A DNA stretch of 32,101 bases from a virus, in IMG/VR virus record IMGVR_UViG_3300007521_000180, positions 1-32,101 of that record; one strand, 5' to 3'. The notes beneath the pieces were generated by a model, which saw only the letters and a list, made by a program, of their open reading frames with translations, was not told where the DNA came from and ran no database searches. Of the stretch, positions 1 through 5,665 are shown piece after piece. The number at the start of each line of letters is the position of its first letter. Position 1 is the first letter of the stretch. A program made the position numbers and the translations under genes.

Positions 1-97
1 ACTTCGGTGGCTTCTTCCCTGCTGCTGCCGGACTCGCAGCTCCGACCAGAACGGCCAGTGCGACCGCTCCGGTTGCCAGTGCTTTGGTGATCTTCAC
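1..97 (-). CDS. Secreted protein N-terminus (signal peptide), runs off the left edge
   Basis: Reading leftwards from a GTG at 97-95 gives VKITKALATG, then a hydrophobic Ala/Val/Leu stretch, then ASPAAAGKK. This is a textbook Sec signal peptide: basic start, hydrophobic core and an AxA cleavage site near residue 26. A Shine-Dalgarno-like AAGAAGG lies a few bases upstream of the GTG. Only about 32 codons are inside the window, so the mature protein and its function are unknown. It follows the 28-aa membrane peptide gene on the same strand and probably shares its promoter at 263-255. Confidence 0.6.
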   Translation of the reverse strand, partial: MKITKALATGAVALAVLVGAASPAAAGKKPPK

Positions 98-135
98 AGG
101 TGCCTTCTTTCGTTAGGTGTAGTGGTGCGCCTTGT

Positions 136-222
136 TTACTTGCTCGCGTTGCGGTAAAGGGCGATTGCCCACACGACCATTACGACCGCGAGGAACAGGC
201 CCGCAGTGAGTCCGGGGTTCAT
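136..222 (-). CDS. 28-aa single-pass membrane peptide
   Basis: ATG at 222-220 preceded by AAAGGAG at good spacing, stop TAA at 138-136. The peptide starts MNPGLTAGLF, has one continuous hydrophobic segment (about residues 5-22) and ends in a short basic tail, RNASK. It is too small for most gene callers, but the ribosome-binding site, the transmembrane helix and the promoter-like TGATATCAT 33 nt upstream agree with each other. It could be a holin-like or membrane-modulating peptide, but nothing in the sequence proves that. Confidence 0.55.
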   Translation of the reverse strand: MNPGLTAGLFLAVVMVVWAIALYRNASK

Positions 223-254
223 CGGTGCTCCTTTCTTTGTTGATGGATGTAACG

Positions 255-263
255 ATGATATCA
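255..263 (-). promoter_or_regulatory. Extended -10 promoter TGATATCAT (minus strand)
   Basis: On the minus strand this reads TGATATCAT, matching the recurring TGATAT(A/C)NT element of this window. It lies upstream of the two leftward genes at 222 and 97 and is divergent from the plus-strand copy at 293-301. No clear -35 box is seen. Confidence 0.5.
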
Positions 264-292
264 CATCTGCGAAGAAAGGTGTACCACCACGA

Positions 293-301
293 TGATATCC
301 T
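293..301 (+). promoter_or_regulatory. Extended -10 promoter TGATATCCT
   Basis: TGATATCCT ends 6 nt before the ATG at 308, so the transcript probably begins at or next to the start codon (leaderless). It forms a back-to-back pair with the minus-strand element at 255-263. Confidence 0.5.
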
Positions 302-307
302 TGCTGC

Positions 308-532
308 ATGAACGTCTACGAAGGTGTGGCGCGCCTCTCGAAGATCGACCGCATGATTTCCGAGTTCGACTCGTTGTGCGATCAGCTCGACATCGACAAC
401 GACGCCCGTGCTGGTGTCGCGCGCAAGTTCACGCCGATGATGTGCCGCCAACTCGCCGAGATCACAGGGTGCCCTCCGCCTTCTGACACAACGTGGATGA
501 CGTTGTGCGCCGTACTGGCTAGACGATGCTGA
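308..532 (+). CDS. Hypothetical 74-aa protein
   Basis: ATG 308, stop TGA 530-532. The product (MNVYEGVARL...VLARRC) looks helical and amphipathic, with three Cys residues (positions 24, 46 and 55) plus a C-terminal Cys, and no recognisable family. There is no Shine-Dalgarno sequence. Instead a TGATATCCT promoter box ends 6 nt upstream, so this looks leaderless. A frame-shifted reading from 292 was discarded because it lacks this promoter geometry. It is followed by two hairpins ending in a strong terminator, making it a monocistronic unit. Confidence 0.5.
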   Translation: MNVYEGVARLSKIDRMISEFDSLCDQLDIDNDARAGVARKFTPMMCRQLAEITGCPPPSDTTWMTLCAVLARRC

Positions 533-555
533 TACGGTTTCCGTAGCCGCCATCG

Positions 556-573
556 CGTCGGCTCCTTCCGACG
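556..573. terminator. Hairpin preceding the 576-597 terminator
   Basis: Perfect 6-bp stem CGTCGG/CCGACG with a 6-nt loop, 2 nt ahead of the main terminator hairpin. It probably assists termination. Confidence 0.35.
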
Positions 574-575
574 AG

Positions 576-597
576 AGCCCGCCCTTCGGGGCGGGCT
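576..597 (+). terminator. Rho-independent-like terminator with UUCG tetraloop
   Basis: AGCCCGCCC, loop TTCG, GGGCGGGCT: a perfect 9-bp GC-rich stem closed by a UUCG loop and followed by the T-rich TCGTCGTTGTC. It closes the 308-532 unit and separates it from the methylase gene at 624. Confidence 0.75.
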
Positions 598-611
598 TCG
601 TCGTTGTCAGC

Positions 612-617
612 TAGCTT
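612..617 (+). promoter_or_regulatory. -10-like TAGCTT for a leaderless start
   Basis: TAGCTT followed by exactly 6 nt and then the ATG at 624. There is no Shine-Dalgarno sequence in front of that gene, so a leaderless transcript is likely. Confidence 0.35.
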
Positions 618-623
618 CAGCGA

Positions 624-1292
624 ATGCCACCGATCGGGAAGAAGGATCTCAACGGGCGCGGGCTCGCTCACCCGGCTCCGTACACTCGCTCGATCGTCGA
701 GCTGTTCGGAACGCTGGAACTGAGCGGACGTGTGCTCGACCCGTTCGCCGGGACCGGGCTCATCCACGACCTCGGGCTCGAAGCCGTAGGGGTCGAGATC
801 GAGCCGGAGTGGGCCGAGCTGCGGGAGGGGACCATCATCGGAGATGCCACGCGGCTGCCGTTCCGGGATGTCTGCTTCGACGCTGTGGTCACGTCATGCA
901 CCTATGGCAACCGCTACGCCGATCACCACAAGGCGAAGGACGGATCGCTGCGCCGCACGTACACCCACGACCTCGGGCGCGACTTGCACCAGCGCAACAC
1001 CGGCAAGATGGCCTGGAAGGGTCCGGGCGTTGGGCCGTACTGCGAGCTGCACGAAGAAGCGTGGAGTGAGGTCTGGCGCGTGCTCGCGCGCGACGGCCGC
1101 TTCGTGCTGAACATCAAGAACCACATCAAGGCGGGCGTCGAACAGATGGTCACGGAGTGGCACGCCGAGCTGCTCTCGACGATTGGCTTCAACATGGTCC
1201 AGGCGCATCAGGTGTTCACGCCAGGAATGAGAGTCGGAGCCAATCGCCAACGGGTCCCGTTCGAGTCGGTCCTGGTGTGGCGCAAGCCATGA
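624..1292 (+). CDS. DNA methyltransferase-like protein (class I SAM fold)
   Basis: A 222-aa Rossmann methyltransferase of the N6-adenine/N4-cytosine DNA methylase type. Motif I (AdoMet binding) is DPFAGTG at residues 39-45, an acidic EIEPEW (motif II) follows, and the catalytic loop is T90-S-C-T-Y-G-N-R97. Canonical enzymes of this type carry (S/D)PPY; here the two prolines are replaced by Cys-Thr. The following ADHHKAKDGS and the TPGMRVGANRQRV end are what I recall from actinophage relatives. The likely role is modifying phage DNA against host restriction, but the altered motif IV leaves activity and base specificity open. It starts at ATG 624 without a Shine-Dalgarno sequence, 6 nt after TAGCTT. 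The structured-RNA promoter overlaps the region just after its stop. Confidence 0.75.
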   Translation: MPPIGKKDLNGRGLAHPAPYTRSIVELFGTLELSGRVLDPFAGTGLIHDLGLEAVGVEIEPEWAELREGTIIGDATRLPFRDVCFDAVVTSCTYGNRYADHHKAKDGSLRRTYTHDLGRDLHQRNTGKMAWKGPGVGPYCELHEEAWSEVWRVLARDGRFVLNIKNHIKAGVEQMVTEWHAELLSTIGFNMVQAHQVFTPGMRVGANRQRVPFESVLVWRKP

Positions 1293-1297
1293 TGGTG

Positions 1298-1306
1298 TGA
1301 TATAAT
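1298..1306 (+). promoter_or_regulatory. Extended -10 promoter TGATATAAT for the structured RNA
   Basis: TG-A-TATAAT is a perfect extended -10, placed 6 nt after the methylase stop codon and directly before about 500 nt of hairpin-rich sequence. No -35 hexamer is obvious, which is normal for extended -10 promoters. Confidence 0.65.
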
Positions 1307-1815
1307 CGTGTTGTCGGAGGGGAGAGTCCCCGCCGGGAAGGAGTTCGCTTGACCAACAGGTGGCCCGGAGACGGGTGAGCCCCGCGAGTCAGGCGGGCGC
1401 CCTACGGACCGGAGCACGCGTTCCACCGTGCTGTGACCCCAGGCTCTGTCCGATCTACCGGTGAGCGTGCCGGTAGCACTCCTCTTGGGCATCCGTGGTG
1501 TGGGGGCCGTCTCGGTTTGCTGGTCCGAGCAGCACGAAGTCCAGGAGATGACCCGAGAGGGGACAGGCTCGTGGGGCCGAGCGTGCAGCGGCCCGAGCAG
1601 GAAACTCCCTGGAGTTCGGATTCGCGGGAGTGTGTGACACGTCGGTCCGGGGGTGGCGCCCCATCAGTGACGCAGGCGTGAAGCGGCTCTCCCCGCCCGG
1701 TGACGGAGTTGAGACCGAGTGGCCGACCAACCACTCGGGAGGCTCGCTTCGAAACCGGGCTCCTTCGCGAAACCGCCCAACGAAACGCCCTCGCGCGCGC
1801 TCGCGGGCGTACGTT
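1307..1815 (+). ncRNA. Candidate large structured phage RNA
   Basis: About 500 nt between the TGATATAAT promoter and the sigma-factor gene, with no convincing protein. Perfect or near-perfect hairpins follow one another. GGGGA/TCCCC spans 1319-1331. CCCG-GAGA-CGGG, with a GNRA loop, is at 1364-1375. CCCGC/GCGGG is at 1381-1397 and AGCACG/CGTGCT at 1413-1432. CTACCGG/CCGGTAG is at 1455-1476 and CTCGG/CCGAG at 1511-1529. GGGCCG/CGGCCC is at 1574-1594 and AACTC/GAGTT at 1603-1616. GGGG/CCCC is at 1650-1662 and CCGAGTGG/CCACTCGG at 1715-1738. A final CGCGCGC/GCGCGCG stem (1794-1822) abuts the next gene and may terminate the RNA or hide that gene's start. I recognise no tmRNA, RNase P, group I/II intron or tRNA signature. 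The length and setting recall large phage RNAs of the GOLLD/ROOL kind, but I cannot assign it to a class. The 3' end is a guess. Confidence 0.6.
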
Positions 1816-1821
1816 GCGCGC

Positions 1822-2346
1822 GTGCTCGTATACGAGGACTTCGTCGAAGTAGCTCGACGATCAGCGGGACACTGGTGGGTGAAGCACACGAATCGCGGTC
1901 GACGATGGCCGTGGCTCGAACGTGCTGACGCCGAGAGCGAAGCGTGCGTAGCGCTCGTCAGGATCTGCGAGCTGTATGACGAGACCGTCGTCGTCGACAT
2001 GCCACCTGAGCCGTTCGTCGCTCAACGGGTGCAGTGGGCGATGATCGACTGGCACCGCCTCGTCTATGGCCGTGGTGATTGCCCGCCGCCTCCGCTGCAT
2101 TTCGATTTCGATCTGTTCGCAGACGGCGGCTGGCTTGTTGATCAAGAAGTGATCGCCGAGTTCGAGCGGATCGAAGACCATGTCATGCTCGCCCAGATGA
2201 TCGATGACCTCCCCGAGCGTGAGCGCGTGGTGATGCGTGGGCGCAGCCGGGGGCTCCGGTTGGCTGACATCGCTGACGACCTCGGGCTCACCGAAGGTCG
2301 GATCTGCCAGATCGAGAAGCAAGCGCTCGCTCGGCTCGCCTGCTAG
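1822..2346 (+). CDS. Phage-encoded sigma-70-family factor (FliA/SigB-like)
   Basis: 174 aa from the GTG at 1822 (VLVYEDFVEVARRS). The C-terminus is a clear sigma region 4: LPERERVVMRGRSRGL, then LADIADDLGLTEGRICQIE, a helix-turn-helix ending in QALARL. Upstream, the stretch around FVAQRVQWAMIDWHRL matches the region 2/3 junction of group 3 sigma factors (compare 'RIRGAMIDELR..DW'). The likely role is to redirect host RNA polymerase to phage promoters; the repeated TGATAT(A/C)NT element is an obvious candidate target, though that link is inference. An earlier ATG at 1630 would run through the structured-RNA region and gives an Arg/Pro/Ser-rich, unrelated N-terminus, so the GTG was preferred. 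There is no Shine-Dalgarno sequence, and a 7-bp GC hairpin ends on the start codon. Confidence 0.7.
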   Translation: MLVYEDFVEVARRSAGHWWVKHTNRGRRWPWLERADAESEACVALVRICELYDETVVVDMPPEPFVAQRVQWAMIDWHRLVYGRGDCPPPPLHFDFDLFADGGWLVDQEVIAEFERIEDHVMLAQMIDDLPERERVVMRGRSRGLRLADIADDLGLTEGRICQIEKQALARLAC

Positions 2347-2375
2347 AAACGCGTTCCAAGGAACAGCTCGGGCAC

Positions 2376-2401
2376 GGACGCCCTCTCAACCGGAGGCGTC
2401 C
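2376..2401 (+). promoter_or_regulatory. Hairpin that buries the endolysin ribosome-binding site
   Basis: GGACGCC (2376-2382) pairs perfectly with GGCGTCC (2395-2401). The Shine-Dalgarno GGAGG (2392-2396) sits in the loop and the start of the right arm, and the ATG follows at 2405. It may delay lysin translation or terminate upstream transcription. Confidence 0.4.
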
Positions 2402-2404
2402 TTC

Positions 2405-3112
2405 ATGCCCATCGGGGCGCATCAGCCTGTCGGCAACGCAGCGCAAGGTGGTTGCCGACCGGGTGCGACGGCACTTCACCAATACATCATCGATCGGTGG
2501 GGTGCAGGCGTTGGCAGCTTCGGGTGCTACAACCCGAACAGCCGCGCCGGATCGGGCTGGTCGCTGCACCGCGAAGGCCGTGCGATCGACGTGAGCATCG
2601 CCTCCTGGGCGAAGCAGAAAGGCGACCAGATCTTCACCTGGTGCGTCGCCAACGCCGATCACCTCGGACTGCAAGAGATCCAGTGGTCCGGGCGGATCTG
2701 GACGTCACGCAGGAATCAAGAAGGCATTCGCATTGACACGAGCGCGGCACGCGGCCTGCACTTCGACCACATCCACGTCGGACTCGCGTACGGCAATTCG
2801 TTCACCCCACCCGGCGGTGGCGGCATCCCCGGTGGTGGCAGCACGCCCCCACCCTCACAAGGAGCAGAGGACTTGGCACAAGTACCGCAAGCGGAGTGGG
2901 ACGAGATCCGGAACAAGGTGCGCGAGATCGACAACACCATGCACAACAACGTCTACGGCGTGGCGATGAAGACGAACTCCATCGAGACGCTCGCGATGAC
3001 CCGCAAGATCCGCGACGCGATCTTCAACAACACCTTCGGCGTGGCGCTCCAGAACATCACCATCGACACGTGGACCAAGGTCGGCGCGATGTTCGCACGA
3101 ATGAAGGCTTGA
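2405..3112 (+). CDS. Endolysin, peptidase M15 / LAS-type (D-Ala-D-Ala peptidase fold)
   Basis: 235 aa. The zinc site of the VanY/M15 family is visible: H55-R-E-G-R-A-I-D62 (pattern HxxGxAxD) and the terminal HFDHIH (H119, H122, H124). This family cuts peptide cross-links in peptidoglycan, so the role is host-wall lysis. The catalytic part covers about residues 1-128. A Gly/Pro-rich linker (132-155) leads to a C-terminal segment with two related units around NNVYGVAMKTNSIET and NNTFGVALQNITIDT, which could be a wall-binding or oligomerisation element. There is no signal peptide, as expected for a holin-dependent lysin. ATG 2405 was chosen because GGAGG lies 8 nt upstream, although a hairpin partly covers it. 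Confidence 0.75.
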   Translation: MPIGAHQPVGNAAQGGCRPGATALHQYIIDRWGAGVGSFGCYNPNSRAGSGWSLHREGRAIDVSIASWAKQKGDQIFTWCVANADHLGLQEIQWSGRIWTSRRNQEGIRIDTSAARGLHFDHIHVGLAYGNSFTPPGGGGIPGGGSTPPPSQGAEDLAQVPQAEWDEIRNKVREIDNTMHNNVYGVAMKTNSIETLAMTRKIRDAIFNNTFGVALQNITIDTWTKVGAMFARMKA

Positions 3113-3114
3113 GA

Positions 3115-3120
3115 TATGAT
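3115..3120 (+). promoter_or_regulatory. -10-like TATGAT downstream of the endolysin
   Basis: TATGAT 2 nt after the endolysin stop. A transcript from here would carry the strong 3166-3195 hairpin in its leader and then the gene at 3218. Confidence 0.3.
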
Positions 3121-3165
3121 CGTTTCAACGCTGCGTTCGGGGTTCTCCCGATCGTGAGCCTCCTG

Positions 3166-3195
3166 GCAGCCGGGGACCCCGCCCTCCCCGGCTGC
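3166..3195. terminator. 10-bp perfect GC hairpin
   Basis: GCAGCCGGGG (3166-3175) and CCCCGGCTGC (3186-3195) form a perfect 10-bp stem with a 10-nt loop. No T-run follows, so it is either an actinobacterial-style terminator without a U-tract, an RNA-stability element, or a leader structure for the gene at 3218. Confidence 0.5.
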
Positions 3196-3217
3196 TTCCG
3201 CGCCCAAAGGAGTTTCG

Positions 3218-3493
3218 ATGGCTGATGACCTTTCCGCCCAGCAGATGACGCCGGGGATGCTGATCGCACCAACGGACATGGCGTTCGGTGGTGGCGTGGT
3301 CTCTCCGCCCGACCAGCCGCCACTGATCAACCTACGCATCGAGACGCCGAACGGCAGCTTCGCCTTCTTCTTCTCGGTCGAGATGGCGAGCCGGATGCGC
3401 CAGATGCTCGACGACATGCTGGTCGCCGCAGGCGGGCTCACGATTCCGTCGTTGGTGCTCCCACCGGATGCAGGACGGCCCAACGGAAGCTAG
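3218..3493 (+). CDS. Hypothetical 91-aa protein
   Basis: ATG 3218 with AAAGGAG 6 nt upstream. The middle (LINLRIETPNGSFAFFFSVEMASRMRQMLDDM) reads like a beta-hairpin followed by a helix, as in small phage proteins that bind a partner. There is no signal peptide or membrane segment, and I do not recognise the family. It stands alone between the 10-bp hairpin and the leaderless gene at 3534. Confidence 0.6.
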   Translation: MADDLSAQQMTPGMLIAPTDMAFGGGVVSPPDQPPLINLRIETPNGSFAFFFSVEMASRMRQMLDDMLVAAGGLTIPSLVLPPDAGRPNGS

Positions 3494-3516
3494 GAGCGGC
3501 GGCGACCTCTGATCCC

Positions 3517-3525
3517 CGGTATCCT
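3517..3525 (+). promoter_or_regulatory. -10-like CGGTATCCT for a leaderless start
   Basis: TATCCT at 3520-3525, followed by 8 nt and the ATG at 3534. The same CGGTATCNT arrangement occurs before the maturation protease gene at 29206. Confidence 0.4.
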
Positions 3526-3533
3526 CGACTGAC

Positions 3534-3947
3534 ATGCAGGCGATCGAGCAACCAACGCTGCGCAAGGCTCGGGAGCGATTGACCGAGATCGTGCCGGACG
3601 CGGTCGAGACGCTCGCCACACTGCTTGATGACGCTGATTCGAAGGTCCGCCTTGGAGCGGCGAAGGAAGTGCTGGATCGTGGCGGACTCCCGGCACGCAT
3701 GGAGTTCGAGGCAACGCTCGACACGGCCGGGCTCGACGACGCCATCGCGGGGCTCATCCTCAAGCTGGAGCGCAAGGGCACGATGCGACTCCTGCCAGAC
3801 CTCGCTCCCGAGGAAGACGTCATCGACGCCGAGGTCATCGAGGAAGCAACGCTGGTCGTCGAGCCCCGTTCCCCGGAACTTCCACTCCCCGGTCTCGGTG
3901 ACCTCGGGCACCCCAACGGCACCGGGAACGGCAACGGTCATGGCTGA
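3534..3947 (+). CDS. Helical protein, possibly small-terminase-like
   Basis: 137 aa, leaderless (TATCCT, 8 nt, ATG). Residues 5-55 form two amphipathic helices with a HEAT-like pattern, LATLLDDADSKVRLGAAKEVLDRGGLP. This resembles the 'AA..LLDRG.GKP' stretch seen in some small terminase subunits and phage DNA-binding proteins. The C-terminal half is acidic, then Pro/Gly/Asn-rich and probably disordered. The large terminase lies over 10 kb away, so a TerS assignment is only a possibility. It overlaps the next gene by 8 nt. Confidence 0.55.
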   Translation: MQAIEQPTLRKARERLTEIVPDAVETLATLLDDADSKVRLGAAKEVLDRGGLPARMEFEATLDTAGLDDAIAGLILKLERKGTMRLLPDLAPEEDVIDAEVIEEATLVVEPRSPELPLPGLGDLGHPNGTGNGNGHG

Positions 3948-4269
3948 TCACCACTACACGACGCGTGACGGCGTCATGTTCGTCGCCGGGGTGCTGCTCG
4001 TTGTAGCGATCGTGCTCGCGTTCACGTCGTCCTGGCTGTTGGCGTTGATCCCGGTCCTCGCGTGCGCGGGGGCGCTCGCGGGCGCTCCGTACGTGCGCTC
4101 TCGCGTGCCTGGCCGCAAGGCGAAGGGTGTCGTCTGGTTGCTCCCGCCGACGGGCTATGGCGAAGACGACGCGACCGAAGAGGAGCCCGAGTTGATCGAG
4201 CCCCTCCCCGCTTCGATGGTGATTGGTGACGGGCTGTTCAAGCCCGACGAACGATCATTGCCTTCGTAG
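3940..4269 (+). CDS. Small membrane protein with two adjacent hydrophobic segments
   Basis: 109 aa from the ATG at 3940, overlapping the previous gene by 8 nt (translational coupling). Residues 12-53 form two close transmembrane helices (VMFVAGVLLVVAIVLAF and WLLALIPVLACAGALAG), followed by a basic stretch and an acidic soluble tail. A short charged N-terminus, two helices and a charged C-terminus fit a class II holin, and the endolysin is 0.8 kb upstream, but this is inference. Its end overlaps the convergent minus-strand gene by 32 nt, with no terminator between them. Confidence 0.6.
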   Translation: MADHHYTTRDGVMFVAGVLLVVAIVLAFTSSWLLALIPVLACAGALAGAPYVRSRVPGRKAKGVVWLLPPTGYGEDDATEEEPELIEPLPASMVIGDGLFKPDERSLPS

Positions 4270-5167
4270 GCCGCTTACCGAAGCCGAAGAACTCGTCGTC
4301 TCGGCTGCGGATGATGTCGGCGTTGAAGCTGATCGTGTCACCGACTTCGGCGTCGGCGATGGCGTTGGGCTTGGTGAGCCAGACCCGCCAGCCACCCTCA
4401 CCTTCGACCAGCATCTTGAACTGGATCCCGTAGTCGCTGTCCTGGGTCTTGAGTGACTTGATCACACCGACCACCAGAAGGCGCTTGCCCTCGGGGAGCG
4501 GAACCTTCGGAGTTGCGTTCAGCTCCCGCACGAAACGCTCTGCCTCCTTCTCACCGTCACGCTCGAACGCACGAGCGATGGCGTCGATCTGGCGGTCGGA
4601 GATGGAACCGTATCGCTCCAGCTTCCAACCGACATCCCGCACGAAGCCGTCGGAGAAGTGGCGAGTCCCGTTCTCGTACTCAACCTCGTACGCTGCGAAG
4701 AACTCACCGACACCGGGGCGCTCAGCGAGAAAGGCGACCTTCTCCTCGGCGATGCGCTTGCGCTCCATCGCCGTTGCGTACGCCTTCGCCAGCTTGTTCT
4801 GAGCGAGCGTGCGCTTGTCGGTGACACCGAAGTAGGTCCCGGCGCAAACCTGACCGATGTGCCAGGCGAGTCCATCGAGAGCGATGGCGACTGCCCCGTG
4901 GTTGAAGCGCGCCCCGCAGTGATCACAGGTGCGCTTGGCAACGTCGGCGTAGCGGCCGTCGTACCAACCGGCAGGAACAGGAGCGCCAACAGTGACGAAT
5001 CGCTCAGCGTCAATGCCACGCTCGACGAGCGCCGCTTCGAGAGCGCGCTCTTCGGGTGCGTAGATCTTGGCCCACTCGTCGGAGCCGCCATCGTAGAAGT
5101 AGCCGATGACGTTCCAGTCAGCAGGATCGAAGTCTGCGATGTGTCGGCTGAGTTGGTTCACGGTCAT
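4238..5167 (-). CDS. Zinc-site plus OB-fold-like phage protein
   Basis: 309 aa from an ATG at 5167-5165 with GGAAGGGA just upstream. A zinc-binding cluster is visible at C81-D-H-C84 with H103 and C108 (AWHIGQVCA). Residues 115-150 are helical and basic. About 190-215 reads SISDRQIDAIARAFERD. The C-terminal 85 residues (LLVVGVIKSLKTQ...GWRVWLTKPNAI...FGKRPTKAMIV) have the strand pattern of an OB fold. Together this suggests a nucleic-acid-binding protein of early replication or recombination. It is the only long minus-strand gene here, with its own promoter at 5200-5192 divergent from 5235. No enzyme motif is seen. Confidence 0.7.
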   Translation of the reverse strand: MTVNQLSRHIADFDPADWNVIGYFYDGGSDEWAKIYAPEERALEAALVERGIDAERFVTVGAPVPAGWYDGRYADVAKRTCDHCGARFNHGAVAIALDGLAWHIGQVCAGTYFGVTDKRTLAQNKLAKAYATAMERKRIAEEKVAFLAERPGVGEFFAAYEVEYENGTRHFSDGFVRDVGWKLERYGSISDRQIDAIARAFERDGEKEAERFVRELNATPKVPLPEGKRLLVVGVIKSLKTQDSDYGIQFKMLVEGEGGWRVWLTKPNAIADAEVGDTISFNADIIRSRDDEFFGFGKRPTKAMIVRRA

Positions 5168-5191
5168 CTTCCCTTCCTTGGCTACGTACTT

Positions 5192-5200
5192 ATTATATCA
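5192..5200 (-). promoter_or_regulatory. Extended -10 promoter TGATATAAT (minus strand)
   Basis: Reads TGATATAAT on the minus strand, 25 nt before the ATG of the zinc/OB-fold gene. Back to back with the plus-strand TGATATAAT at 5235-5243, leaving a 34-nt shared control region. Confidence 0.65.
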
Positions 5201-5234
5201 CATCAGCAAAGCGCCCGCACACCCTTTGTTCGTA

Positions 5235-5243
5235 TGATATAAT
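5235..5243 (+). promoter_or_regulatory. Extended -10 promoter TGATATAAT
   Basis: Exact TGATATAAT ending 6 nt before the ATG at 5250. The mRNA of the 5250-6365 operon should therefore be leaderless or nearly so. Confidence 0.65.
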
Positions 5244-5249
5244 GAAGAC

Positions 5250-5489
5250 ATGACTCAGGAACCCACCTTCGACGAACGAGTCGAACGACTCGTCCCGCTG
5301 ACGGCTTACGGACCGACTTACAACCGGTTGGTGCGTGAGTCGCTGCTCGACGCGAAGCGTGAGCAGGACCGCGACAACGAGCAGTACGCCGAGCGGTGGC
5401 TGCTCAAGGCAGAGATGCACGCGAAGGTCATCACGTTCGAGGAGTACCAGGTACTCATCGCACAACGAGTAGAAGGGAAGCTGTTGTGA
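5250..5489 (+). CDS. Hypothetical 79-aa protein, first in a coupled early operon
   Basis: ATG 5250, no Shine-Dalgarno sequence, promoter box 6 nt upstream. The product is highly charged and helical (EERVERLVPL..., DAKREQDRDNEQYAERWLLKAEMH) with no recognised family. Its TGA overlaps the GTG of the next gene (GTGA at 5486-5489). Confidence 0.6.
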   Translation: MTQEPTFDERVERLVPLTAYGPTYNRLVRESLLDAKREQDRDNEQYAERWLLKAEMHAKVITFEEYQVLIAQRVEGKLL

Positions 5490-5665
5490 TCGACGAAGAG
5501 CGTTGCCCCGACTGCGGGAGCGACAAGGAGTACGTCGAGTTCGATTCTGATCGCGAAGGCATCGTCGGCTTTGCCCGATGCAGCGCGTGCGGCGAGACCA
5601 CGGTCGAAGGATCGCAGGTGTGGGCCGAGTGGCTCAAGGGTCAGCGCCCGTGGCAGGAAGCGTGA
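5486..5665 (+). CDS. 59-aa zinc-ribbon protein
   Basis: GTG 5486, preceded by AGAAGGGAAG and overlapping the previous stop (GTGA). Two knuckles, C7-P-D-C10 and C32-S-A-C35, are separated by a beta-rich stretch, the minimal layout of a zinc ribbon. Such small proteins often bind nucleic acid or RNA polymerase; no partner can be inferred here. It ends in a GTGA overlap with the next gene. Confidence 0.6.
   Translation: MIDEERCPDCGSDKEYVEFDSDREGIVGFARCSACGETTVEGSQVWAEWLKGQRPWQEA

Noticed and set aside
1600-1630. Possible tRNA/tmRNA T-arm (GGAGTTCGGATTC)
   Set aside because: The loop does not fit TTCRANY, and no acceptor or anticodon stem can be drawn around it.
1402-2000. Open frames on both strands within the structured-RNA region
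   Set aside because: Short, Arg/Pro/Ser-rich, mutually overlapping, without ribosome-binding sites; hairpin density explains the region better.
5000-5167. Prophage attachment or integrase region around the strand switch
   Set aside because: No integrase, excisionase or tRNA-like core site was seen; the strand switch is explained by divergent promoters.
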